This document shows positions 1 through 11,104 of a DNA stretch of 64,000 nucleotides, one piece after another (positions within the stretch are counted from its first letter, which is position 1; every line of letters begins with the position of its first letter). A program made the translations under genes and the position numbers. Where the stretch lies: assembly GCA_009763385.1 (NCBI GenBank), contig CM019823.1:177390995-177454994 (forward strand). Direction: 5' to 3'. This stretch comes from Coix lacryma-jobi var. lacryma-jobi. Lineage: Eukaryota; Streptophyta; Magnoliopsida; Poales; Poaceae. The notes beneath the pieces are model-generated. The model was given only the letters and a program-made list of their open reading frames with translations. It did no database searches and had not been told where the DNA came from.

Positions 1-53
1 AAGACATGTTGAATTCCTTTACCAAATAAAGGAAGCCATAGTATTGCATAATA

Positions 54-312
54 CTCCCTCTATACCCATATTAGTTGGCGTTTTAGAAAAGATTAGAGTC
101 AAACATTGAGAATATAAATCATCAATAACTATTTAGTTTCTAAATTTACAAATATAAAAATTATATAAATAGATTTGTCTTGAAGAATACTTTCATAAAA
201 GTATACATATATCACTTTTCCATAAATATTTTTATGAAAATAAGAGGTCAAAGTTGTATTTTGAAGACCGTGTCGCTGTCCTAAACGTCAACTAATATGA
301 GTATGGAGGGAG
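54..312. mobile_element. Stowaway-type MITE
   Basis: The ends are inverted repeats: CTCCCTCTATACCCATATTA at the left and TAATATGAGTATGGAGGGAG at the right, flanked by TA on both sides. Length (259 bp), AT-rich interior and TA target duplication fit Tc1/mariner-related Stowaway MITEs. Interior phrases recur in the copies near 0.88 kb and 28.03 kb. Confidence 0.8.
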
Positions 313-870
313 TATAAGAAATAAAACGTCCACTCCAATTCAAAAGAAACATTTTTTTTGCTCTATGACTATGCTGGCTCGATCATGTTCCTGTACTTTT
401 TTTTCCTTTACTCTAAACATGCTCCAGGATTACTAGACTCCACCATTTCATTATAAATGAATATACGGATCAATAATGGACTATTAATGCATTCTATATG
501 GTACTATAGAGTATGGACCATGATTGTATGGTGTACCACATACTAATTTTTTGGGGGTTGAGATTTAAGGCCTATACAGATTTATTGTTTGTATTATTAT
601 AACTATTCTTTCGTTTCAGATAAATGCATAGATTTTTATCATATAGTTTTTACATAGACTTGTGAAGCAGGCAAGGAGAGGCGGCAATCCAAATTATGTA
701 GTGTTTAGCAATCCAAATTGAACCTAGTGTGTCCAGCCCTAACCGTGGGCATGGGAAGGCGGCAGGCAAGGTGGAGCGAAGGAAAACGATGTGGAAGGTA
801 CTAGCTAGTTAGAGGTGGCTTTACTGGTCCTACTTTAGAACTATGTGGAAGGTAGCTAGTTAAAGGTGAC
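313..870. other. No gene seen
   Basis: AT-rich intergenic DNA. I see no ORF, RNA or clear repeat end here apart from ordinary low-complexity A/T stretches. Confidence 0.5.
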
Positions 871-1093
871 AACAACACAATCTTCAAAGTATAACTTTAT
901 CACTTATTTCTTTAAAAATATTTGTTGTAAAGCAATATATGTATATTCTTATAAAAATATTTTTGAAGATAAATTTATTTATATGATTTTTACATCTCTA
1001 AACTCAATAATTTAGAAGTTATTCATGATTTATATTCTTAATATTTGACTCAAACCTTATAAAAACAACCTCCATTTACGATAGGGAGTAGAG
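871..1093. mobile_element. Degenerate Stowaway-type MITE
   Basis: The body is closely similar to the element at 28030-28254 (shared phrases such as TTTAAAAATATTTGTTGTAA and CTCTAAACTCAATAATTTA). The right end reads CATTTACGATAGGGAG before TA; the left terminal repeat is not recognisable. Boundaries are approximate. Confidence 0.55.
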
Positions 1094-1562
1094 GATAGCA
1101 GAGGCTCCGGATAAAAAAAAAACTAAGAATTAAAGCTCTGCTAGAATTTATTCATAGTTGATTTCTCTATTCATGACTGATTTAACTGTTTTAGTAGTAG
1201 TCTGTGAGATAAAAAAATAAACCGAAGAACGTCTGATAAATTAATAACTAAAATAATATTTTAATTCTAACTCTAGAAAAAGTACGAGATTTTGAAGGGA
1301 TTAGAGATTAAGCCCTCAGATATAGAGTAGATAGCTCGTTTAGATAGTCGCTCAAGACGTGCTTATACAAAATAGGGAGAGACAACCTTGCGGATAAACA
1401 TTATTAGAGTCACAGAAATTAGACAACCTCACAAGTCACAACACAGAGGCAGTAGCATTTTTTTGCATCCTTGAAAAGTTTAAAATGTAGCGGCAGCAAA
1501 TCCGTGCACTGGTACACCAGAAGCGTCTGTCTCCTGCCCAGAAATTGAAGGGCCTGACTACC
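1094..1562. other. No gene seen
   Basis: AT-rich intergenic DNA without a supported feature. Confidence 0.45.
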
Positions 1563-1801
1563 GGCTTGTTTAGTTCCGACAAATATTTGAAATCTGCACT
1601 GTAGCACTTTCGTTGTTATTTAACAAACTTTGTTCAAACATGGACTAACTAGACTCAAAAGATTCGTCCCGACATGTAGATACTAAAAAGTACAATCAAT
1701 TATTTTTTTTATCTACATTTAATGCTCCATGCATGTAGCTAAAGATTGATGTGACGGGGAATCTAAAAATATTCAGGAGAAGTTGGAAAACTAAACAAGG
1801 C
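1563..1801. mobile_element. MITE, GGCCTTGTTTAGTT family
   Basis: Starts GGCTTGTTTAGTTCC and ends GGAAAACTAAACAAGGC, an imperfect terminal inverted repeat. The interior contains GTAGCACTTTCGTTGTTATT and ACTAGACTCAAAAGATTCGT, shared with copies at 9539-9776 and 12601-12832. Probably Tourist-like or hAT-like; the target duplication is not clear here. Confidence 0.65.
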
Positions 1802-2339
1802 TTACGACTTAATCAGTGCATGCATTCAGACGTTTGGGTCACATCAGCAGCTTTGGCTGTTTGTTTTCTAAAAAAAAATATTATTTAAAAGATATTGTTA
1901 CCTAAATTTAATGTATTAAAATTAGACTAAATATAAAAAGTAATGTTATAATTTTATCAGGAGGCTAATTCTCAAAACAAATATTAATCTTGCTCCCCAA
2001 ATTTCTCGCTTCATCTCAGCACCTTTTTTTTTCTAGCTTATCTAAAATTTTCACAACATGTCTACTCGACCATGAAAGGTGAAACTAGTAGGGTGTTTTA
2101 TCTCTCCAAATTTCACGCTTCATCTCAACACCATTTTTATGCAAGTACCAATAGGCTATGTTAGGGTGTTTTCTGGCGCTTCTCCTAGGGAGTAGATTGC
2201 TGCAAGACATACTCGACCTGAAAGGAAAAACTGGGACATACAAAAAATGAACTTTAGATCAGCTGAACCGAAGAACAAAATTAAAAAAAAAAAGAGCCGG
2301 GATCTCCATCATGCGATCATGGCAGCCATAAGCTACATT

Positions 2340-3470
2340 GAGGTCCCCTTAAGTACGAGGAATAATTCAAAACACAGTCGATCTATACTAAATGAAGCAT
2401 GTTAAACATTGTGGATTTTAATGTCAAACAGTGATCTATACTAAATGAAGCAAACAGTGATATCCATCAAGCAAATGTAAACCGATCAAAAATCATGCAA
2501 CAGACTGAATGAAACCGAAACAAGCAAATGATTGACCTTATCAGTGATCTATACTAAATGAAGCATGACGACCACAAGCACAGTCAGCTATCCATCAGAA
2601 AGTAGCACAAAGAACAAGGTAAGCAGCAGATTTACGGTAGAGATTATGCCCGTGTCCTAGTTAGCAAAAGTCGAAGTCGGCAAGAAAATAGAAAGGTTAC
2701 AAACAGATTTGAGTGAACTCCAAAACGCGCATACAACAATCTTAATCATTTAAGCTACAGACCTATCATTCAGAGCAATCACAAGCAGCAGCAATCTATA
2801 AACCATTGAGCACTGGATCTATCAATCAGAATCAACACCATATCAAGTGGACCAAAGTCACAAAGGAAAGGAAACTGCTCCTATCAATGGGCAGGCAGTG
2901 AATGAAACTATGAGAATATCACTCGTAGGCATGCTGAGAGCGTAGGAATTGCTGGTACTTGTACTACCTGCCTTGCCAAGCGAACACAGCCACCGTGCTA
3001 TATGCCCAACGACGGGAAGAAGTGAGGCTGCCGCAGCATGACCTAGCAAGGAATGACCACCTCGAAGTATTGTTCTTCTCGGGTGATCACTCAGAGCTAG
3101 ATCATGCTGGCAGCTTCACTCGTTCCCTTGGGCAGTTCCAGGCTAGATATGTTGCATAAAATACCATGGCTAGGTAGATGGAAGCTTCAATCTCAGATCC
3201 AAATTACAGAAGATGGGACAATCTCTAAGAAACAGAAGAAATCAAAGGAAATGATGATGGACAGTGAATAGAAGAATCTACCAGAACTGATTCCTGAAGA
3301 GATCAGCTTGGAAAATTATTTCATTATCATCATGGTCTGATTCTTCCTGTGATCTGCAAACTAGAGGAGCCGCAAGGAATGGCACTCAAGTTGAAGGAAA
3401 CAGATAGATAGAAAGAACATGGCAAGTAAATAGACCTACGAAGAGACTGAGGCAGATGGGTGAGGAAGAG
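2340..3470 (-). ncRNA. MIR167: Probable pri-miR167 transcript region
   Basis: This is the inferred transcribed region around the miR167 hairpin at 3003-3134, read leftward from a TATA box near 3498-3507. The limits are inferred: the transcription start would lie about 30 nt below the TATA box, and the 3' end is unknown. No ORF of note lies inside. A 20-nt phrase, ATCTATACTAAATGAAGCA or close to it, occurs three times near 2380, 2434 and 2547 in the distal part. Plant primary miRNA transcripts are commonly about 1 kb, capped and sometimes spliced; I could not assign introns with confidence. Confidence 0.5.
3003..3134 (-). ncRNA. MIR167: miR167 precursor hairpin
   Basis: On the minus strand positions 3118 down to 3098 match mature miR167 (TGAAGCTGCCAGCATGATC plus TA). 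The opposite arm at 3043-3021 reads GGTCATGCTGCGG followed by CAGCCTCACT, the expected miR167 star, pairing with the usual two-nucleotide 3' offset. Pairing continues below the duplex (TTGGGCA at 3128-3134 with TGCCCAA at 3003-3009) and above it (TGATCACC with GGTGGTCA), leaving a small terminal loop. The stem, the conserved mature sequence on the 5' arm and a conserved star make this a real MIRNA locus. miR167 guides cleavage of ARF6/ARF8-class auxin response factor mRNAs in plants. The family member number cannot be assigned without a genome-wide comparison. Confidence 0.95.
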
Positions 3471-3497
3471 ATGCAACGAGAAGTAAGACAAAGCCAT

Positions 3498-3507
3498 GAT
3501 TTATAGA
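3498..3507 (-). promoter_or_regulatory. TATA box of MIR167
   Basis: The minus strand reads CGTCTATAAATCATGG here, a good plant TATA box about 360 nt upstream of the hairpin. The pyrimidine-rich stretch below it (CTTACTTCTCGTTGCATCTC) is a plausible start region. Assignment to MIR167 is inferred from position and strand. Confidence 0.6.
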
Positions 3508-4018
3508 CGGGGGTTGGTTGTGTTGTGCCGTTGTGGTGGGGAGATGTAACAATATTGCAATGCAACTCTCAGCTGCTCAGAATAGGGAGTAAAGGGCAGT
3601 GAGAAAGAGATTAGAAAGAGAGATGTCCAGAAGATGCCAAGGGGGCTAGCTAGGAGCTAGGTGTAGGTCCTAGGGTTCTAGAGGCCTAGGGGACCTAGAC
3701 AGCCACCGCTGCAGAGCTGGAGGTGTGAGTAGGGGTGTCAGGGCAGGGGAGGGTGCAGGGCAGTGCAGGCAGCAGGATGCTCGAAAAAAACATGAAAAAA
3801 AAAAGAGAATTCGTTGCACAGCGTCGGTTTGATGATGGATGGATCGGGGATGGAGAAAATCAAGACAAACCCGGCCGTACACCATGCGGGCTCGGCCGTT
3901 TTTAATGGTTGCTTTAAGTGAAGCAGCTTTTCTAACAACAACCGTGCTTAAGAATGTGTTCCATGTACTGGTGTCATCAAGCTGTCAATCGAATTGCAAA
4001 TTTTTGGCACTCCATGTA
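3508..4018. other. MIR167 upstream region, no gene seen
   Basis: Promoter-side DNA of MIR167. ORFs of 60-70 codons here show no family signal. No auxin-response element cluster was recognised by eye. Confidence 0.4.
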
Positions 4019-4109
4019 CTCCCTCCGTTCCAAAATAAGTGTCACTAGAAATCCGTGTTTTCCTCACAGACACGCTTTCCGGACGACACTTATTCTGGAA
4101 CGGAGGGAG
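4019..4109. mobile_element. Short Stowaway MITE
   Basis: A 91-bp near-perfect foldback: left end CTCCCTCCGTTCCAAAATAA, right end TTATTCTGGAACGGAGGGAG, with TA on both flanks. The terminal repeats make up most of the element. Confidence 0.85.
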
Positions 4110-4942
4110 TATTCAACAAAACATCTAGCTAAGCATTAAGTGCCACCAAAAATAACTTACGTTTTGACCAAATTTCTAATAAATAGTATTTTTATTTATG
4201 ACTCTAAATTAATTAATTTATTAAAAAGTATATTTTATAATGAATCTAATGGTATTTACTTGATATCATAAATATTAATATTTATTAATATATTTTTATC
4301 TATAATTAATCAAATTTGAGATAGTAAACTTTGACACTATGCTAGAACGGAGTGAATATCTTTTATAAAATGTCTCTTAACTCCCATGGAATCAAAAAGC
4401 AATTTTTGGTATCCTTTATGAAATATTTGTACTCCTTTGGAATCAGAATGTAAATTTTGGTATCTTTATGAAATGTTCGTACTCCCTTGGAATCAGAAAG
4501 GTTGGAGTTCCAATCTTGTTCAAATCAAACTCATTTAACTTTGATTAAATTTATAAAAAATTGTAAATTTATACTATAAAATGATAACCCACAAGGAATG
4601 CATTGCTAAATATTCAGCATTTTTAATACTATTAGTATGTTTTTATTTAGAATTTTGACGAATTTAAGAAAATTTAATCGAAAACTAGTATAAACTTGAA
4701 AGGATCTAATCAGCCTAGAGGGGGGTGAATAGGTGATTATTGACAATCTGAAACTTTACAAACTAGAAAATGTAGTTAGACAACAACCGGAGATACCGGT
4801 TTGTTTGGGTAGGTACTATCGGGTGTGATACACCGGTACTACCGACACAAACAAACGGCACTACCAGGATCCTAAGGATGAACTACAAATCCAATGTAAG
4901 TGAGCTATGAATGTAATACAAGTATGAACCTCACTTCCCTAA

Positions 4943-5292
4943 GGCCCTGTTTGGTTGGGCTTTTGGCTTTGGCTTTTGGCCCCAAAAGCCAAAAGCCCAA
5001 CCAAAGCGGTGTTACTGTACGTGACTTTTGCAGAAGCTGAAGCTTTTCCGTAGTACATTTTTGAAAGTTGTTTTGACCCTGCTTTTGGCTTTTGACTTCC
5101 AGTTTTTTCAAAATAAGTGAAATAAAAAATGTTTTCATAATTATTTTAAAAAACAAAACTAGAAGCTATACTTTATACTTGTTTAACCAAACAGATTTCA
5201 GCTTTTCCACAGCCCACAGCCCACAGCAGCTTTTTCACAGCTCACAGCCACAGCAGCTTTTTCCCACAGCCACAGCTCAACCAAACAGGACC
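4943..5292. mobile_element. Tourist-like MITE inside the solo LTR
   Basis: Terminal repeats GGCCCTGTTTGGTTGGGC and GCTCAACCAAACAGGACC, flanked by TAA on both sides. The three-base TAA duplication fits PIF/Harbinger-type Tourist MITEs. It interrupts the LTR at 4698-6961, so it is younger than that LTR. Confidence 0.85.
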
Positions 5293-5944
5293 TAAGTAAG
5301 ATACACAGCGATTCTAGCCTTACCAAGCCTTGGTTGCATTCCACGGTGTGGATCGAGCCTTCTCAACCTAAGAAATAGATAGGGAGAGAAAGAACACGAA
5401 GAACACAAGTAATATGCAAAGTAGAGACAACAACAAGCACACGGGACACGATGATTTATCCCGAGGTTCGGCCAATCCACTAAGGAGTGCCTACGTCCTC
5501 GTTGTTGAGGTGACCACAAAGGTCGGAGTCTATTTCACCTCCTAGCCTCACTCAAGCAACCACAAAGGCTACTAGAGTTTCTCCACTAGAAATCACAGGG
5601 GTAATACAAACGCTTCGGGGAGCCCTCACAAGTGAATCAATACGGACTACCATGAAGAACACCTAACCGGCTAGAGCTCAAAGAGCTCAAGAGTAAAAGA
5701 CACAAATCAAGCCGGCTAAGTGGAAACCAAGTGCTCAAGTCATAGATCGAAGCTACCACTCTCTAATCTCACTTCCCTAGCTCAAATCTTGCAAGTGAGT
5801 GAATCTAGGAGCAAAGGGGGAGAGAGAGGGGAGTAGTCAATGCTTGGAGAGGGCTTTGTCTGAAAGTAGGTCACAATGAATGAGTGGACTGAGTGGGTAA
5901 CAGTCAAAAGTCAAGTGGAGGGCTATAAATAGTCCCCTAGTCCC

Positions 5945-6620
5945 GAGGCTTGTCGGTAGTACCGACCACCCATGGTCGGTAGTACCGACCAGTCACTGAC
6001 CAACACACAGATCTGAGTCTGACCTAAAGTCAGCTACCGGCCACAGGTCGGTATCACCGAGGGGCGGTAGTACCGGCCCTATGGCGGTACTACCGCCAGG
6101 CCAAAACGGCCGCGAACAGAGAGCTCCACAGAAAAGACTCAGTCCCTTGGTTACTACCGACCAGGGTCGGTACCACCGAGGGTCGGTAGTACCGGCCCTA
6201 TGGCGGTACTACTGCCAAGTCAAAAAAGAGTCAGCACAGAGAGCCCTGCAAAACTTGGTTACTATCGGCTTGGGTCGGTAGTACCGGCCCTATGGCTGTA
6301 CTACCGCCAAGCCATTTTTGATCTACACAGAGAGCTTCACAAATCTGTCTTTCTACCGACCAGGGTCGGTACCACCGAGGGTCGGTAGTACCAGCCCTAT
6401 AGCGATACTACCGCCAAGTCATTTTAAATCTACACAGAGAAGGTTGCAAAACTGACTTGCTACCGGCCAGGGTCGGTACCACCGGGGGCGGTAGTACCGG
6501 CCCTATAGCGGTACTACCGCTAGGCCATTTTCGAGCCAACACAGAGAGGTTGTTTCGAGCACTGCGCGGAGAAGCCGTGGTCGGTACTACCGACCACCCA
6601 TGGTCGGTACTACCGACCAC
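5945..6620. repeat. Tandem palindromic array in the solo LTR
   Basis: Units of roughly 100-110 bp repeat about five times. Each contains GGTCGGTAGTACCGGCCC and GCGGTACTACCGCC, short palindromes around GGTAGTACC or GGTACTACC. It sits at the same LTR position as the ACCGGACGCGTCCGGT array of the complete element. Confidence 0.8.
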
Positions 6621-6996
6621 ACAAATTTAACATCTATGTGTTTGTGATTATGCGGTGTCTCTCAATCAAACTATAGTTAGTCGATTTGAGCACTTTTCTC
6701 CACATCTAGCCAACCTAATTTGTGACCCTCTTGATAGTCCGACTTACCTATAACTCAAGTTTAGAATTAAACTTTTAAACCACCACTCGAGCTAGGTATC
6801 TTTTGTCCAAAAGTATCCAACGTGCTTCGTTCACGATATTTCAACGTTTCAAATCTTTCTAAGGAACTAACACATGCATGCATACTTTTATAAATCCATT
6901 AGTCCCTAATTTGATTGTCATTAATTATCCAAAACCCACAATGAGGGTGAATGCACTTTCAAAACTTGATTTCTATTAGAACACCCTTAATGAGTA

Positions 6997-7251
6997 CTCC
7001 CTCCGTCCATAAAAATATGCAATCATGGGATCCGTGTCGGTCAAGTTGATTCAACTTTGACCAAGAATATAATAAAAAGTATTAATATTTATATCGTTAA
7101 ATAAAATTATTATGAAAATATATTTTATTACTAATTTAATGGTATATTTTTGTATCAAGAATGTTAGTATTTTTTATATAAATTTGGTCAAAGTTTAAAT
7201 TGTTTAACTCCTCAATAAGCGAGAATTGCATGTTTTGTTGGACGGATGGAG
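6997..7251. mobile_element. Stowaway MITE
   Basis: Left end CTCCCTCCGTCCATAAAAAT, right end GTTGGACGGATGGAG, flanked by TA. A reverse-oriented relative lies at 28314-28577. Confidence 0.8.
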
Positions 7252-8640
7252 TAACTCATAAGCTAGCTTTAAACATACTTTTTATATTTTAATAGAAAAG
7301 AAAAACTAACTCTTTATCTAGAGCTGAGCTCATACACACATTCTAATATCATGTGAGCCTATCATTGTTATGAATTACTCTGTTGTCTATAAATAAATAG
7401 ATTTCTAGAGTTGTTCTAAGTCAAAAAAATTAAATTTTGACCGAATTTTTTGAAAAAACTATCAAGATTGATGATCTCAAATTCGTATCATTAGATATAC
7501 ATAGAGTATATTTTTATAATGTGTTCATTTTATATTATAAATGTTATTACTTTTTTCAATAAAGTTAGTCAAACTTCAAAAAAGTTAAGCAGTAGTACTA
7601 TTGAGAAGGTTAGCCTACAACTAGTAACTAGGCTATACCATTGTGAATGCTCTTAGAACAACTAGTGTATAATCATTACGTCATACACATTACCAATCAT
7701 TCACAAATGGTATTGATATGCAACAAAGACTTCAAAACACATAGCTAGCCCTATACCTAGACATGGACATAGGGAAGGAGCGGGCTAGGAGGCACACACA
7801 CCCTAATAGGGTAATAGGTGCAACAAGAGACCACCTTCAATTCTTATGCTAATTAAAACATTAACAATGAATTTATCTCCTCCTGCCGTTAGCTACAGCC
7901 ACAAACCTACCCCCCCCCCCCCCCCCCCTATTTTGATTTTCTGGTTCCACACAAACACAAAAGTCGACGGTGAACACCAGACCAAATTCATATATTCGAT
8001 TTCCTAAATTTTGAATGTCAAAAAAAGGAAAAAGAGAAAAATGAACTATAAAGATGAATCTGTGAAACTTACCACTAAGAATCAAGTTTCTTGGTCAAAA
8101 TTGAGGAAACAGTTACCTGTGGGTATCTCGCCTTCTTATACATAGGAAATCCTGCAAACAACAAATTACTTAACAACAGCAGTGTCATTTAAGTGACATC
8201 ATACCTAGAAAAAACAACATAAGACACCAAGGCAAGAAAAGAGCAATTCTTAGCTTCTAGTTTGACAAAATAGAAAACTTGAAGACATGGTTAATACAAG
8301 CAACTCAAGGAAGACGCGTGGTAACTAATTAAGGGTACTGCCGTTCACAGTTATTAGGAATGAAAACCATACATTTTAGTCCAAAATAATAGATCAATGC
8401 GCCTTTTCAATTTAACTAACTTCATAATAAACAGATGATGATAAATATAAATAAATACAACCAACAATTGATGGTGAAAATGGAATTTGGAACAAATCGC
8501 CAGAACTGGCAATGATGTCATCAAACTAGAGCACACAGCAACATCTACCAGCCATACATCACCAGCTGCAGCAGATTCTGAATTCACTTCTTTACGCTTT
8601 GCAGTCACATGCACTTCCAGGTTCGTGAACAGTGCAGAGA
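7252..8640. other. No recognised gene; poly-C tract
   Basis: AT-rich intergenic DNA with a run of about 19 C at 7911-7929. A 35-nt segment at 8117-8151 (minus) is framed by TTTGCAG and GTAACT and looks exon-like, but its translations match no family I recognise. ORFs of 70-86 codons on the minus strand show no family signal. Confidence 0.4.
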
Positions 8641-8647
8641 CTGCTGG

Positions 8648-9010
8648 TCCTGTTTAGTTTCTTCGAGTTTCACCAAATTTTTCTAGATTACTCGTCACGT
8701 CAATCTTTAGATGTATGCAGAGTATTAAATATAGGTACAAAATAACCAATTGTACTTTTATTATGTATATGTCGAGACGAATCTTCTGAGGCCCTGTTTG
8801 GAACGCGAGAATTTTTCCCCGTTCCTGTGTTTTCCTGTGAAATTGAACTGATTCCTGTGAAATTCCTGCGCGATTCCTGTGAAATTCCTGCGTTCCAAAC
8901 AGGCCCTGAACCTAGTTAGTTCATATTTGAATAAAGTTTGTCAAATAACAACGAAAATATTACAGTACTTTTTCTGAAAATTTCCCTGAAATACAGCCAG
9001 GGCACTGTGT
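8648..9010. mobile_element. MITE of the TGTTTAGTT family, interrupted
   Basis: Reverse-oriented relative of the MITEs at 1563 and 9539: TGTTTAGTTTCTTCG at the left, then GAGACGAATCTTCTGAG, an inserted small MITE, and CCTAGTTAGTTCATATTTG resuming after it. The right end is degenerate. Confidence 0.6.
8790..8906. mobile_element. Small MITE nested in another MITE
   Basis: A 117-bp element with terminal repeats GGCCCTGTTTGGAACGC and GCGTTCCAAACAGGCCC, flanked by TGA on both sides. The interior repeats the phrase ATTCCTGTGAAATTCCTG. Confidence 0.8.
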
Positions 9011-9233
9011 GCCGAGACTGCAAGCGTCCTGTGTTAACTCTACCGTGTTGCACATAAGCGTGTACTCCATTCGGTAACGAATAAGGATGAGAGTTACGGA
9101 GTACTAGTACGTATCTGCGACCATTGGGCAACTCTACCATTTTTGTATGAATTTATCTGCGACTTCAAGGGAGCTAGCATCACAAACGCATTCCCTCCCT
9201 TCCCCAACCAAAGATTCCAAACTGTTTTAGGCC

Positions 9234-9538
9234 TCATTTAGTTTTTCACCATAAAAACTTTTCATCTATCACATATGATGGTTTAGACGCACGTATGAAG
9301 TATTAAACGTAAACTAAAAAATAACCAATTACACAAATTGCGTATAATTTGATAGATGATTTTTTAAGTTTAATAAATTTATGTTTACCAATGTTATGCT
9401 ACAGTAATGATAGATTAATTAGATTTAATAAATTTATCTTACAGTTTTCAGGTAAAATATGTAATTTATTTTTTATTAATTACTATTTTTAATAGATTAA
9501 ATAAGTAACTAGATATTGGATGTGACAAATAAAAATCA
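9234..9538. mobile_element. Partial MITE
   Basis: Starts GGCCTCATTTAGTTTTTCAC and shares its interior (ATTATGCTACAGTAA, AATAAATTTATC) with the element at 10040-10590. The right end abuts the next MITE and is not resolved. Confidence 0.5.
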
Positions 9539-9776
9539 GGCCTTGTTTAGTTTAGGGAAATATTTGGAATTGGCACTCTAGCACTTTCGTTGTTATTTGA
9601 CAAATTTTGTTCAAACATGGACTAACTAGACTCAAAAGATTCATCTCGACATGTACATACTAAAAGTACAATTAGTTAATTTTTTAATCTACATTTAATG
9701 TCATGCATGCAGCTAAAAATTAATGTGACGAAGAATCTATAAATATTTGGGGAAAGTTGGCGAAACTAAACAAGGC
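9539..9776. mobile_element. MITE, GGCCTTGTTTAGTT family
   Basis: Starts GGCCTTGTTTAGTTTAGG and ends GCGAAACTAAACAAGGC. The interior matches the copies at 1563-1801 and 12601-12832. Confidence 0.75.
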
Positions 9777-10039
9777 GTCAGCCTCACCAGACTAATTTTC
9801 ATGTCAGTATAGTGGTTGTGTTAGCAAGATAGAGACCGGAGACCTGGAAGAAGAATCGTGGCAGGATAAGGATAGGACAAGCTAAAACCTCATGTCTAGG
9901 CCTAGGCACCTAGAAAGCTAGGAATCATAGAGGAGACAACAACGCATGGGCGCCCCAGGATGACGACTACAGTGCATGTATCCAAGTACGGGTACGCCAC
10001 GCTACTTCAGTAAATAAGGCGTTTTTACCTGATAAAAAA

Positions 10040-10590
10040 AAACTTTTCACCCAGTATAAGACACGTACATAGAGTATTAAATACTACCTCCGTTCACTTT
10101 TATAAAAATAAACTAATAGTCAAGATTCAAACTTTAAAATTTTTAACTAGTTAATAATATTTAACTATTATAATATAAATTTAATAAAGTTAGATCTGTA
10201 TGGAGTATACATTATACTATCCAACAATCATAAGTTTATAAACTTAAATAATATAATATAAAGTGAATAAATGATCAAAGTGTAATATAGAATACTATGT
10301 CATTCTTTATCACGCTATAAAAAAAGATTAGAGGTAGTATAGAATAAAAATAACTAATTACACATATTATAATAATTACGCGAGATGATTTTTTAAATCT
10401 AATTAGTTTATAATTTAACAATATTATGCTACAGTAAACATATACTAATGATAAATTAATTAGTATTAATAAATTTGTCTCATAGTTTGTAGACGAAATA
10501 TGTAAATTGTTTTTCTATCAGTTTATTTTTAATAGACTAAATTAATGCTAGAATATCTAATATGATACCTAAAAACTTTTCATCCATAGT
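10040..10590. mobile_element. MITE interrupted by a Stowaway element
   Basis: Left part AACTTTTCACCCAGTATAAG and right part GAATAAAAATAACTAATTAC to AAACTTTTCATCCAT resemble the element at 9234-9538 and are separated by the Stowaway at 10084-10337. Boundaries are approximate. Confidence 0.5.
10084..10337. mobile_element. Stowaway MITE
   Basis: Left end CTACCTCCGTTCAC, right end GATTAGAGGTAG, both flanked by TA. It is inserted in an older MITE. Confidence 0.65.
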
Positions 10591-11104
10591 TTATTTTTCC
10601 TATCACTTTTGGCGTGCATGTCCATGCCTAAATTGTTTGATTTTATTTATAAAAAACATGCAACATTTGTATGTCCAAATAAATTTGTTAAAAACTAGAT
10701 TTAAAGATCTTTTCTATGATACTAATTATAAATTATAAATATTAATATTTTTAATATATATTTAATTACAGTTGTTTCTTTGGAGCGGGAAGCGAGATCG
10801 ATAGTTATTCAAAAACGGAGGGAGCATGTGTTTATAGTTATGAGATGACGTGGAATGAAGTTATCTCATTTCTCTTATTTGTGTGCTGTTGGTGGACAAA
10901 AGAAAAGAAATAATAATGCCCTAAAATGAGAATGTGTTCGTATATGCGTCCCAATCTATAGTGGGCTAACATCCTAAAGCAGGATGAGACCATCTTATCA
11001 AGCTCACTCCAACCTAATACTACTAGCTTATAAATAGTATTTCAAATAGTAAAAAGATCATTTGTTAAAGAAATACTATTTATACTCTACCAAACTAATA
11101 GTTA

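Larger units (their letters stand above)
4698..6961 (-). mobile_element. Sirevirus solo LTR
   Basis: Begins TGAAAGGATCTAATCAGCCT with the block AGAGGGGGGTGAATAG shared by the other Sirevirus LTRs in this window, and ends CACTTTCA. It is flanked by the 5-bp direct repeat AAACT (4693-4697 and 6962-6966). No internal retrotransposon sequence follows, so it is a solo LTR left by LTR-LTR recombination. By analogy with the complete copy at 46916-57443, the element was on the minus strand. It holds a Tourist MITE (4943-5292) and an array of palindromic GGTCGGTAGTACCG-like repeats (about 5945-6620). Without the MITE the LTR is about 1.9 kb. Confidence 0.85.

Noticed and set aside
8117..8151. Exon-like 35-nt segment with splice-like borders
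   Set aside because: Too short to identify, no neighbouring exon of the same gene was found, and no family was recognised.
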